Of a DNA stretch of 11,147 bases, positions 1 to 7,304 are shown piece by piece. The notes below the pieces were generated by a model. That model was not told the DNA's origin and did not search any database. It saw only the letters and a program-made list of their open reading frames with translations. The DNA comes from Methylococcaceae bacterium (GTDB lineage: Bacteria; Pseudomonadota; Gammaproteobacteria; Methylococcales; Methylomonadaceae): positions 1 through 11,147 of the forward strand of contig JABFST010000087.1 in NCBI GenBank assembly GCA_013140465.1, written 5' to 3'. The translations under genes and the position numbers were made by a program. Position 1 is the first letter of the stretch; each line of letters starts with the position of its first letter.

Positions 1-1
1 G

Positions 2-2059
2 CGGCGTTCGGGCGCAAAAGAACTGGAAAACATCGTCAACAACTTAGACGAGTTGACAATCGGTGCGCCTGTTGTGCATCAGGAACACGGGGTAGGGCGT
101 TACATGGGCTTGCAGACTTTGCAAGTGGGCGGCATCATCGCCGAGTTTTTAACCTTGGAATACGCCAATAACGACAAGCTCTATGTCCCGGTTTTAACTT
201 TGCATGTGATAGGCCGTTATACCGGCATGAGCCCTGAAACCGCACCTTTGCACAAATTGGGCGGCGACCAATGGGGCAAGCTGAAGAAAAAAGCCATTGC
301 CCGAATCCGCGACGTGGCGGCGGAATTGCTGGAAATTCATGCCAAACGCGCGGTCAAACAAGGCCATGCGTTTGTGGTTGCCGACAGCGATTACCAAGCC
401 TTTGCCGATGCCTTTCCATTTGAAGAAACCCCCGACCAACAAACCGCCATCGAAGCGATTTTGGCGGATATGGCGAGTCCGCAACCGATGGATCGCGTGA
501 TCTGTGGCGATGTCGGCTTTGGCAAAACCGAAGTGTCGATGCGTGCCGCGTTTATTGCCGTACAAGGCGGCAAACAAGTCGCGGTGTTAGTGCCGACTAC
601 TTTGTTGGCGCAACAGCATTACCAAAATTTCCGCGACCGATTTGCCGATTGGCCGGTGCGTGTAGAAGTAATGTCGCGCTTTGTCGGAGCCAAACAGCAA
701 AAACAAATCACCGACGAAATTGCCGACGGCAAAGTCGATATAGTCATCGGCACACACACTTTACTGTCTAAAGAACTCAAATTCAAAGACTTAGGCTTGC
801 TAGTCATCGACGAAGAACACCGTTTTGGCGTGCGCCAAAAAGAGCATTTCAAAAAATTGCGCAGTGAGTTGGATTTCTTAACCCTGACCGCTACCCCAAT
901 ACCGCGCACCTTAAATATGGCGATGTCGGGCTTACGCGACATTTCCATCATCGCCAGCCCGCCGCCCAACCGCCACGCCATTAAAACCTTCATTACCGAA
1001 TGGGTGGACGCGCAGGTTAAAGAAGCCTGTTTACGCGAAATCAAACGCGGCGGGCAAGTGTTCTTTTTGCACAACGAAGTGAAAAGCATGGACAAAATGG
1101 CGCGGGATTTGGAGGCGTTAATCCCCGAAGCGCGTATCGCCATTGCCCACGGGCAAATGCCGGAACGCGACTTGGAGCGCATCATGTTGGATTTTTACCA
1201 TCAACGTTTTAATTTGTTGCTGTGTTCGACAATTATAGAAAGCGGCATCGACATACCCAGCGCCAACACCATTATCATCGACCGCGCCGACAAACTGGGC
1301 TTGGCGCAATTGCACCAATTGCGCGGCAGGGTAGGGCGTTCGCATCACCGCGCTTATGCGTATTTCATCGTGCCGCCCAAATCCTTAATGAGCAAAGATG
1401 CCTTTAAACGCTTGCAGGCGGTGGAAGCGTCCGGCGATTTGGGGGCGGGTTTTATGCTGTCTTCGCATGATATGGAAATACGCGGGGCGGGTGAGTTATT
1501 AGGCGACGACCAAAGCGGGCAAATCCAAGAAATTGGTTTTGGTTTATACACCGAATTGCTGGAGCGGGCAGTGGCGGCGTTAAAGTCCGGCAAACAGCCC
1601 GAATTGGATACGCCGATGGAACAAGGCGCGGAAGTCGATTTACAAGCCGCCGCGCTGATACCCGAAGATTATCTGCCTGACATCCATGCGCGGTTAGTGT
1701 TGTACAAACGCATATCCAGCACCGAAACCGCCGCAGATTTGCGCGAACTGCAAGTTGAAATGATCGACCGTTTTGGCTTGTTGCCCGAACCCGTAAAGAC
1801 CTTGTTTAGCGTGACCGAACTCAAGCAACAAGCGCAGCAGATGGGCATTAAGAAAATTGAGGCTAATGCCGGGGGTGGGCGCATTATTTTTGGTGCAGAA
1901 CCTAATATTAACGCCGAGCAGTTGATTAAGCTCATTCAAACCCAAGCCCAAGTGTATAAGTTTGATGGCGCGGATAAATTGCGCTTTATCAAGCCGTTTG
2001 CCGATGTGGGCGAAAAGTTGGCGTTTATTGAGGGTTTGTTGGCGCTTTTGGTGTGCTAA
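2..2059 (+). CDS. mfd: Transcription-repair coupling factor Mfd, C-terminal part (5' end outside window)
   Basis: Mfd is a DNA translocase that removes RNA polymerase stalled at lesions and recruits UvrA for transcription-coupled repair. The reading frame is open from position 2 to a TAA at 2057-2059, giving about 685 visible residues against roughly 1150 for the whole protein. The visible part starts just before the RNA-polymerase-interaction (CarD-like) domain, recognised by PVVHQEHGVGRY. The helicase core follows: Walker A GDVGFGKTE near 506-532, the DEEH box near 808-820, TATPIPRTLNMAMSGLRD after it, and the motif VI region RGRVGRSHHRAYAYF near 1323-1365. The last ~120 residues match the TRCF C-terminal domain. 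A TTG at 53 is internal, not the start. The protein ends LLALLVC, whereas the displaced native end downstream (4442-4526) encodes LLALLA. The stop overlaps that of the convergent methyltransferase gene by tail-to-tail contact (2056-2059). Confidence 0.97.
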   Translation, partial: RRSGAKELENIVNNLDELTIGAPVVHQEHGVGRYMGLQTLQVGGIIAEFLTLEYANNDKLYVPVLTLHVIGRYTGMSPETAPLHKLGGDQWGKLKKKAIARIRDVAAELLEIHAKRAVKQGHAFVVADSDYQAFADAFPFEETPDQQTAIEAILADMASPQPMDRVICGDVGFGKTEVSMRAAFIAVQGGKQVAVLVPTTLLAQQHYQNFRDRFADWPVRVEVMSRFVGAKQQKQITDEIADGKVDIVIGTHTLLSKELKFKDLGLLVIDEEHRFGVRQKEHFKKLRSELDFLTLTATPIPRTLNMAMSGLRDISIIASPPPNRHAIKTFITEWVDAQVKEACLREIKRGGQVFFLHNEVKSMDKMARDLEALIPEARIAIAHGQMPERDLERIMLDFYHQRFNLLLCSTIIESGIDIPSANTIIIDRADKLGLAQLHQLRGRVGRSHHRAYAYFIVPPKSLMSKDAFKRLQAVEASGDLGAGFMLSSHDMEIRGAGELLGDDQSGQIQEIGFGLYTELLERAVAALKSGKQPELDTPMEQGAEVDLQAAALIPEDYLPDIHARLVLYKRISSTETAADLRELQVEMIDRFGLLPEPVKTLFSVTELKQQAQQMGIKKIEANAGGGRIIFGAEPNINAEQLIKLIQTQAQVYKFDGADKLRFIKPFADVGEKLAFIEGLLALLVC
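1972..2051 (+). repeat. Left copy of the 80-bp mfd 3'-end duplication
   Basis: These 80 bases match 4442-4521 at 77 of 80 positions in direct orientation (offset 2470). Similarity stops abruptly on the left (1971 c versus 4441 a, then unrelated sequence). It fades on the right at 2052, where the mfd reading frame gains the codons GTG TGC before TAA. The three differences all fall on third codon positions and are synonymous (Lys, Val, Lys). This copy is the functional one, since it is joined to the body of mfd. Confidence 0.95.
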
Positions 2060-3351
2060 AGATCTAATAAACTCAATTGATAGGCTTCATAACCATTGGA
2101 TTTGTTTGTATTGGTAGTATGGTTGGCCTGAAGATGAGGTTCTGGCTCATAAAGCGTAAAGTCGATAATGGGAATGTGTGTAGATAAAGATGCTTGTTTG
2201 TCAGTGTTAATAAAATCCCCCATTCTTTCAGAACCTAGCTCGAAGCGGTGCAAGATTGTCCTAATCGCTTCGTTGCTGCTGTCTACGCCTATCCAACGGC
2301 GATTTAACGCTGTTGCGGTCACCAATGTTGTGCCTGAACCTGCATAGCAATCTAAAATAAGGTCATCGGGATTGGAAGAGGCATTTATGATCCGCGCCAA
2401 TAATGCCGGATTTTTTTCAGTAGGGTAGCCTGTGATATGAATGTTTTGGTTATGTGCATCACGCATGTCCAGCCAAATGTCTTGAACCGGAACACCGATA
2501 CTATTTTCCGCATAAATTTTACGGCGCGGGTTTCCAGTTGCCGACCAATAAATTTCACCGCGCGCATCCATTTCATCTAGCGTTTTAGGAATGTATTGCC
2601 AATGTTTACCAGGTGGAGGAAGCTTGCCTTTCCATTCCTTGCCAGTTTCTCCATTACGCACACCAGGTGCATGGACAGGGACTTTCTTGTATCGACGACC
2701 ATCACTTTCGGTATATTGGTATTCCTTCAATATCTTTGCCTCATCCCATATTTCAACAGGCCGATTCCAAACGTAAGTGTCACTTTTAGTGTAAAACAAT
2801 AGGTAATCCGAGACATTTCCGTAAGTTTTGCGGGTGTAGTTTTTTGGGTTGCATTTTTTACGCGTAATGCAGCTGCGGAAATTTTTTTCGCCAAAAATTT
2901 CATCAAGTATGATACGAAAATGAAAAACCATTCTGCCATCAAGATGCAAATATAACGAACCATCATCCGCCAACAGATTGTGGATAAAAATTAGGCGCTC
3001 GCGTAGGGATTCGACAAAATCAGCTCCGACAAGGTGGTCGTTATAAGCATGTTTTTGTTTCCTCGATTCAAAAGATGACGCGGTCGCAAAAGGTGGGTCA
3101 ATATAAACCAACTTAACTTTGCCAGAGACTCGGTCATCTGCCAATAACGAAGCTAGCACGGGCAAATTATCGGCGTGATACAAACGATTTTCGCCCCGGG
3201 TATAATTTGGATTTGGTTGATAGTTTCCTGCCGCTTGGGCTAAGATTTCTTCCTTGGTTTTTTTGTTTGTATACTCTAAACGAAAACCTTGGTTATTAGA
3301 GTCTTGTGAGGATTTACTTTGCTTGCTTTTGCTTGGAATCGGGACAGCCAT
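2056..3351 (-). CDS. Beta-class DNA methyltransferase (N6-adenine or N4-cytosine) of a Type II R-M system
   Basis: It transfers a methyl group from S-adenosylmethionine to the exocyclic amine of a base in the recognition site, protecting it from the partner endonuclease. With the ATG at 3351 it has 431 residues. The catalytic motif DPPF is at about 85-88 and the AdoMet-binding motif DCYAGSGTT at about 334-342. That order (motif IV before motif I) defines the beta class. Just upstream lies the usual PTEKNPALLARII segment. The central region (about 160-300) is the presumed target-recognition domain. Start choice: a GTG at 3354 would give one extra residue, but GAGG upstream is better spaced for the ATG at 3351. 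That ATG shares one base with the endonuclease stop (TGATG), indicating translational coupling. The TAG stop at 2058-2056 overlaps the convergent mfd stop. DPPF is commoner in adenine methylases, but base specificity cannot be fixed by eye. Confidence 0.92.
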   Translation of the reverse strand: MAVPIPSKSKQSKSSQDSNNQGFRLEYTNKKTKEEILAQAAGNYQPNPNYTRGENRLYHADNLPVLASLLADDRVSGKVKLVYIDPPFATASSFESRKQKHAYNDHLVGADFVESLRERLIFIHNLLADDGSLYLHLDGRMVFHFRIILDEIFGEKNFRSCITRKKCNPKNYTRKTYGNVSDYLLFYTKSDTYVWNRPVEIWDEAKILKEYQYTESDGRRYKKVPVHAPGVRNGETGKEWKGKLPPPGKHWQYIPKTLDEMDARGEIYWSATGNPRRKIYAENSIGVPVQDIWLDMRDAHNQNIHITGYPTEKNPALLARIINASSNPDDLILDCYAGSGTTLVTATALNRRWIGVDSSNEAIRTILHRFELGSERMGDFINTDKQASLSTHIPIIDFTLYEPEPHLQANHTTNTNKSNGYEAYQLSLLDL

Positions 3352-4223
3352 CACGACCTCAACCAGTTTTTACTGATACGTTCAGGGATCATTCGTAGTG
3401 TCACCACTTTTACCCGCTCAGGCCACTGGTCTTCAATATAAGCATAGTCATTCCACATTGAACCCAATAACAATCCAGGTCCATCGTTAACAAAAATTAC
3501 TTTAAGATTTGGTAATCTGTGGCTATCGGCATAAGCAATAATTTCTTGGGCGACTTCACGGTATTGTCCAGTGCGGTCGTCCTCCTGTGCACCGCCCCTA
3601 TCAGAATCATAACGTGCCAAACCTATTGCCAGCACTTTTTTATCTTCATAAATGACAAAATCAACTGGGCGGTCTGGTTTTGGATAATCTTTAAAAACGT
3701 TACCTAGCAAAACATCTTTGCCTGCACGTTCTGGGCCGCTCACTCTGAATCCAATATGTTGGTAGCGTAGCACATCAAACAGTCGTTCGGTCAGGTCGTA
3801 GCCCTTTTTACCACGGTCTTTGTATTCCCATAAAACCGCGCAAAGAGCTTCATCGCGTAAAGGTCTGGAATTAAATTTTTTTTGAACTTCAACAATATTA
3901 CGAAAGCCATCGCCAAAATCGGCGCAAATTTTGGCAGCAGCTGTTTTGCGTTTGAGCATTTCAACAGGCGTTTGCGGACTGACATATTTTTTGAAAACTC
4001 GACAAAGTTGGGTGCGCATCCATTGATTTTTGGTTTCCATGACGGACATGAAAAGATAAGTTGATGAATGCGCGGCTTTTAGAAGTTGCCCAAACTCAAC
4101 TATGACGGGCTCATACAGATTGCAAGCGTTAGGTAGAATGTCTGGGTAGTATTCGCCCGTAGCGAGGGTAATCCAAGCTTCCGCTTCATTTTTATAGTCG
4201 CTAAACTTTGTTTTTTGGATCAT
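3351..4223 (-). CDS. Probable Type II restriction endonuclease
   Basis: This gene lies directly upstream of the methyltransferase and overlaps it by one base, in the position of a partner endonuclease. The 290-residue product has no signal peptide or membrane segment. Its second half carries a nuclease-like block: PVDFVIYEDKK (about 186-196), a hydrophobic strand VLAIGLAR, then DSDRGGAQEDDRTG (about 206-219), followed by the strand LKVIFVNDGPG (about 240-250). Asp188 plus the acidic cluster at 206-216 are candidate metal ligands, but a canonical PD...(D/E)XK is not evident because the expected E-X-K strand has Gly-Leu-Ala. The assignment therefore rests on context plus these features, and the recognition site is unknown. 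The ATG at 4223 is preceded immediately by an in-frame TAA, so it cannot be longer. No clear Shine-Dalgarno is present, only an A-rich stretch. Confidence 0.72.
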   Translation of the reverse strand: MIQKTKFSDYKNEAEAWITLATGEYYPDILPNACNLYEPVIVEFGQLLKAAHSSTYLFMSVMETKNQWMRTQLCRVFKKYVSPQTPVEMLKRKTAAAKICADFGDGFRNIVEVQKKFNSRPLRDEALCAVLWEYKDRGKKGYDLTERLFDVLRYQHIGFRVSGPERAGKDVLLGNVFKDYPKPDRPVDFVIYEDKKVLAIGLARYDSDRGGAQEDDRTGQYREVAQEIIAYADSHRLPNLKVIFVNDGPGLLLGSMWNDYAYIEDQWPERVKVVTLRMIPERISKNWLRS

Positions 4224-4307
4224 TTAATGTTTTTTGATGCTAAACGCAGTTGGGGTGGCAAAAGTGCTAATTTTTTAAATGCTGTTCTGGAGGGAGTTAT
4301 AGATGTC

Positions 4308-4320
4308 CCATAAATTATGG
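4308..4320. promoter_or_regulatory. Palindrome in the R-M operon leader
   Basis: CCATAA-A-TTATGG is a perfect dyad with 6-bp arms and one central base. It lies about 27-39 bases downstream of the predicted start of R-M transcription, where a repressor or controller protein could act. The cassette encodes no separate controller (C) protein, so a role is only a possibility, and short AT-rich palindromes also occur by chance. Confidence 0.25.
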
Positions 4321-4353
4321 TTTTTATTCCGTTTATAATAAGCGTAACTGATA

Positions 4354-4362
4354 ATTATAACA
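4354..4362 (-). promoter_or_regulatory. Candidate extended -10 promoter of the R-M operon
   Basis: On the minus strand the bases read TG-T-TATAAT (TG at 4362-4361, hexamer 4359-4354), a perfect -10 with an extended TG element. No good -35 hexamer lies 16-18 bases upstream, which extended -10 promoters tolerate. Transcription would begin near 4347 and leave a leader of about 124 bases before the endonuclease ATG. No promoter was tested, so this is a sequence match only. Confidence 0.4.
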
Positions 4363-4441
4363 GGTTTGAAATATACATAGGGAAAGCCGAAGGATCAATC
4401 TGGGTGATCAAACGCCGTAAGATGTTTGGTGTAGCTTTTTA

Positions 4442-4526
4442 GGATAAATTGCGCTTTATCAAACCGTTTGCCGATGTAGGCGAAAAATTGGCGTTTATTG
4501 AGGGTTTGTTGGCGCTTTTGGCGTAG
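4442..4526 (+). pseudogene. mfd: Displaced native 3' end of mfd (right copy of the duplication)
   Basis: This 85-base stretch encodes DKLRFIKPFADVGEKLAFIE and then GLLALLA followed by TAG in the mfd frame. The first 80 bases (4442-4521) match 1972-2051 with three synonymous changes. Upstream of 4442 there is no mfd sequence, so the fragment has no start and cannot make Mfd. It is followed at once by an intrinsic terminator, which marks it as the original gene end before the cassette arrived. Confidence 0.9.
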
Positions 4527-4549
4527 AGACGCGATTTTTCGCGTCTTTA
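4527..4549 (+). terminator. Intrinsic terminator of the original mfd
   Basis: A perfect 8-bp stem AGACGCGA/TCGCGTCT (4527-4534 and 4539-4546) with a TTTT loop is followed by TTTAT. It begins on the base after the TAG of the displaced mfd end. Because the R-M cassette lies between, the functional mfd copy is now nearly 2.5 kb away from this terminator. Confidence 0.85.
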
Positions 4550-4556
4550 TGGCGCA

Positions 4557-5816
4557 TTAGGTTAGGTTTTTACGCATTGCCCAACGCGGCAAGACTTTGG
4601 GTTTTTTCTCCGCCAATTCTTCTAAGGCAATTTTTTTAATCAGCACCGAAATAAAAATTAAGTGGTAAAGCAAATCCCAATACGATAAGCCCAAAAATGC
4701 CGTACCTACCATGTAGCAGATAAATGAGGCGCGAATCATAAAACAATAATTGGCGACCCATTCCATGCCTTCTACCCCTTTTGCCATTTTGGGTAAGCTG
4801 GTAAGGCTGGCGATAGAGCCTAAGATTAATGATAGCCACAAGCCGAAAGCGATAAAACCGTGTTCGGAAAACATTTCAACATAAGAGCTGTGCCAGTCGC
4901 GCATGGTCACAAACATCCAGCCTTCAAAACCAGCCCCTAAAAATGGGTGTTGTAGCGTGTGGTTCCAGCCGTCTGTCCAAGCTTCAATACGGCCCATTGC
5001 CGATGAGTCTGTGTTGTAGGTCTCAAGCGTATTCATGCGCCCAAACCACTCTTGCGGCAAGTAATCTTTCACAAAAAAAGCCCCGACTAATACCAGTGGG
5101 ATTGCTAGGTATTTGCGTTTGCTCTTAAAAATCAGCATGAAGGTCAGGGCGACCATTGTCAGCAATGCCCCGCGTGACCAAGACGATAGGGAGCAGGCGT
5201 ACATAATCGGTACTGCCATCAAGATGCCTTTTTTAATCAAGGGTTGCAGCGTTTCCTTTTGCCAAACCAAGAGCAGTGGAATGGCAATCAAAGTGGCTAC
5301 GGCAAAGGCGTTATTTTCCTCAAACTGGGTGCTGGGCGGGCCATAAACGCGTGCAGAAAAGCCGTGCAATATTGCAAATAAGCCGCCTTTTACCGAGGTG
5401 ATGCCTATTGAACCCCCAATTGTGGCTATCAGCCAGAACAGCTTAAAACGGGTGTTAATGAGTACTAGGTTGAAATAAAACGGCAAGTAAATTTTGGTCA
5501 CAAACCAAAACCGCTGCCAAGCCACATCAGGAAAATAAGCCTGTGTTGAGCTGAGGGCAAAAAATACCCACAACAGCACAAACACATAAACCCGCCAGTC
5601 TTTAGGGATAGCTTGTTTGTCGGTCGCGGTAAAGGTCCGAAAGGCAACCACTAAAAACAACACATAGTAAACAGGCAATGAACGCACAAATCCCCACGCA
5701 TAGGCATGTGGGTTTAAGTAACTAAAAACCGACAGCGACAACACGCCTAGCCACGGCTTTTTTAATGCCGCAAAAATACAGCCTGATAAGAAAATAAGTA
5801 CGACAATATCACGCAT
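4557..5816 (-). CDS. Putative O-glycosylation ligase, exosortase A-associated (O-antigen ligase/Wzy-like membrane protein)
   Basis: The 419-residue product is a polytopic inner-membrane protein with about ten hydrophobic segments. The N-terminus MRDIVVLIFL, then YLNPHAYAWGF near 34-44, is typical of the exosortase-A-associated family (the TIGR03097 type) related to WaaL/Wzy O-antigen ligases. That family accompanies PEP-CTERM protein sorting and exopolysaccharide synthesis. A large periplasmic loop follows the YGPPSTQFEENNAFA segment (near 158-172), and a second conserved block is GAGFEGWMF...DWHSSYVEMFSEHG (near 297-325), with His residues often found in such ligases. The basic tail (KKPKVLPRWAMRKN) should be cytoplasmic. 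The gene runs convergent to mfd and stands alone: neither exosortase nor glycosyltransferase genes are in view. The start ATG has no strong Shine-Dalgarno. Acceptor and glycan are unknown. Confidence 0.88.
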   Translation of the reverse strand: MRDIVVLIFLSGCIFAALKKPWLGVLSLSVFSYLNPHAYAWGFVRSLPVYYVLFLVVAFRTFTATDKQAIPKDWRVYVFVLLWVFFALSSTQAYFPDVAWQRFWFVTKIYLPFYFNLVLINTRFKLFWLIATIGGSIGITSVKGGLFAILHGFSARVYGPPSTQFEENNAFAVATLIAIPLLLVWQKETLQPLIKKGILMAVPIMYACSLSSWSRGALLTMVALTFMLIFKSKRKYLAIPLVLVGAFFVKDYLPQEWFGRMNTLETYNTDSSAMGRIEAWTDGWNHTLQHPFLGAGFEGWMFVTMRDWHSSYVEMFSEHGFIAFGLWLSLILGSIASLTSLPKMAKGVEGMEWVANYCFMIRASFICYMVGTAFLGLSYWDLLYHLIFISVLIKKIALEELAEKKPKVLPRWAMRKNLT

Positions 5817-5890
5817 AATGCCAAATAATCTTAATGCTTATTAATGGTGAGGATAGCGGCTAAGGGCAGTCGCTCATCCCGTTGGACGGA

Positions 5891-5914
5891 GGCATTATTG
5901 CTAGTATTAATGCC
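5891..5914. promoter_or_regulatory. 24-bp dyad upstream of the ligase gene
   Basis: The outer arms GGCATTA (5891-5897) and TAATGCC (5908-5914) are perfectly complementary, and the 10-base centre ttgctagtat is partly symmetric, so 10 of 12 positions pair. It lies 75 bases upstream of the ligase ATG, in the only non-coding stretch (5817-6083) that could hold its promoter. An operator is plausible but unproved. The rest of 5817-6083 shows one small GGTGC/GCACC hairpin (5960-5978) and nothing else recognisable. Confidence 0.3.
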
Positions 5915-6083
5915 ACTTTTGTAGAAACCTTGTTTGTTAGGGAAATGCTGGGGTTGTATGGTGCAAGTTTTTAGCACCCTAATGTGTGCCGTTGTTTGAT
6001 AGGCGTATTGTGTAGCCCCCTTATTGCTTAGTGTAGAGACTTATGCTGGTCAGGGGGAGGAAGTTGTTCACACTAAATTAGGA

Positions 6084-6488
6084 TTATTCCTTTTTGGCTT
6101 CCGCTTCAGATTTGGCAATCACGACCGAATAGCATTCCATCAAACTTTCGGTGAAGTTGGTGTGTGCCTCAGCCAATTCTTTGCCGCCGCCAAACGCCGT
6201 GCGCAATTCTTCTAGGGTTTTTTTAGGGTCTGCCGAAGTATCCATAGACAGCATTTTGGTGTAATTGCGATAAGCGGTCAGCCGTGCAGGATCGAAGGGA
6301 AATACGCCGGGCATGTTTTCGCCGGATTTTTCCACAACACAGTCGGTCATGTATTCGGGGGTGATTTTGTAATCCTTAATGTCTTGTTCTTTTTCCATTT
6401 GCGCAAGCACGGCCTGTTCATATTGGTTTTTGTCGGCACAAGCGGGCAGCAATAATGCAATTAAGGAGACTAGCAGTAATTTTTTCAT
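6084..6488 (-). CDS. Small lipoprotein of unknown function
   Basis: The 134-residue protein begins MKKLLLVSLIALLLPAC, a signal peptide ending in a lipobox LPAC with Cys17 as the lipidated residue. Alanine follows the cysteine, so sorting to the outer membrane is expected, since retention usually needs Asp. The mature part is acidic and helical-looking (EQAVLAQMEKEQDIKDYKIT near 24-43; a segment of charged residues to the end, KSEAEAKKE). It contains two further cysteines (in TDCVVEK and MECYSVV) that could form a disulfide. I do not recognise a family. It starts 69 bases after the plsC stop on the same strand and may be the last gene of the gmhB-plsC transcript. No convincing Shine-Dalgarno is visible. 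Confidence 0.85.
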   Translation of the reverse strand: MKKLLLVSLIALLLPACADKNQYEQAVLAQMEKEQDIKDYKITPEYMTDCVVEKSGENMPGVFPFDPARLTAYRNYTKMLSMDTSADPKKTLEELRTAFGGGKELAEAHTNFTESLMECYSVVIAKSEAEAKKE

Positions 6489-6557
6489 GTAGGTGTGACC
6501 GTTATCAAATAAAGTGTTGGGTGGCCTAGGGCGCAGGGTTGTTTAAGGCCAAGAGGC

Positions 6558-7304
6558 TTAGCCCATTTCTTGCAGGGCTAGTCGGATCCAGGCTTCGGCT
6601 TCGGCATTAATATCCGCCGCTTTACGCCCTTGGGTGGCAATCGCGGGGCCGATTTTTAGTTTAATGACCCCAGGGTATTTTAAAAAACTGTAGCGGGGCC
6701 AAAATTTGCCGGCATTATGGGCGACGGGTATGACCGGAAAGCCAGATTTTTGCGCCAGCATAGCTCCCCCGACATTAAACTTTAGTTTTTCATCTACGCC
6801 CGCGCGTGTGCCTTCGGGGAAAATCAATACCCATAAGCCTTCATGCAAATATTGGCTGCCTTTTTCCAGCAGGGCGCGTAAGGCGGAGCGTTGGTTTTTT
6901 CGGTTGATGACGATGGATTTTAAAGCCAATAATGCCCATCCCCAGATGGGCAACAGCAATAATTCGCGCTTGATGACCACCGAATGCGCTGGCAGCAAAT
7001 AGCGTAAGGCCAAGGTTTCCCAAGCGGATTGGTGATTGCTTAAGATGATGGCGGGTTGTTCGGGGTGGATATGCTCCATGCCTTCCACTTCGTAGGTGAG
7101 GCCACAAAATACCTTCGTCATCCAACTCACCAAGGCGCACCAAGCATGGCCGATTTGCCACCGTATCCTAAAAGGCGCTATCAATCCTATGATAATCAGC
7201 AAACCTGCTATCGTGGCGGTTGAGAATATGCCCACAAATAACAGGGCCGAGCCGAGATGGTTTTTTTTTCGTGGATCAGGAGATGAGGTGTTGTGCTGCG
7301 TCAT
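6558..7304 (-). CDS. plsC: 1-acyl-sn-glycerol-3-phosphate acyltransferase
   Basis: It acylates lysophosphatidic acid to phosphatidic acid at the inner membrane in phospholipid synthesis. From the ATG at 7304 it has 248 residues. An N-terminal membrane segment spans about 20-44. The acyltransferase motif I is NHQSAWE (about 90-96), an HX4E rather than HX4D variant that is also seen in related proteobacterial PlsC proteins. Motif III is FPEGTR (about 162-167), followed by VIPVAHNAG (about 191-199). A TTG at 7316 could extend it by four residues, but the ATG is preferred. Its 5' end overlaps the gmhB 3' end by 29 bases, the usual pairing of these two genes in many proteobacteria, where glyQ-glyS often precede them. 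Confidence 0.93.
   Translation of the reverse strand: MTQHNTSSPDPRKKNHLGSALLFVGIFSTATIAGLLIIIGLIAPFRIRWQIGHAWCALVSWMTKVFCGLTYEVEGMEHIHPEQPAIILSNHQSAWETLALRYLLPAHSVVIKRELLLLPIWGWALLALKSIVINRKNQRSALRALLEKGSQYLHEGLWVLIFPEGTRAGVDEKLKFNVGGAMLAQKSGFPVIPVAHNAGKFWPRYSFLKYPGVIKLKIGPAIATQGRKAADINAEAEAWIRLALQEMG

Larger units (their letters stand above)
2052..4441. mobile_element. Restriction-modification cassette inserted in the mfd 3' end with long target duplication
   Basis: The segment between the two mfd-end copies contains only an endonuclease gene, a methyltransferase gene and about 218 bp of upstream DNA. It is visibly more AT-rich than mfd or plsC. No integrase, transposase or tRNA is present and the boundaries show no terminal inverted repeats. 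Insertion of R-M gene pairs with long (tens to ~100 bp) target duplications was described by Kobayashi and colleagues from comparison of related genomes, and this arrangement fits that pattern. The methyltransferase stop codon falls almost on the left boundary. Seen: the duplication and gene content. Inferred: the insertion event and its direction. Confidence 0.85.

Noticed and set aside
619..1185. 188-codon open frame on the minus strand inside mfd
   Set aside because: It lies entirely antisense to conserved helicase codons and its product shows no recognisable family. It is a shadow frame.
4442..4521. attL/attR pair of an integrative element
   Set aside because: The direct repeat would suit a site-specific element, but there is no integrase, no tRNA, and the repeat is long with the cassette containing only R-M genes. 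Long target duplication explains it better.
5880..5914. Sigma-54 promoter upstream of the ligase gene (TGGCAT...AGC on the minus strand)
   Set aside because: The GG and GC doublets are 11 bases apart, not the required 10, so the match fails.
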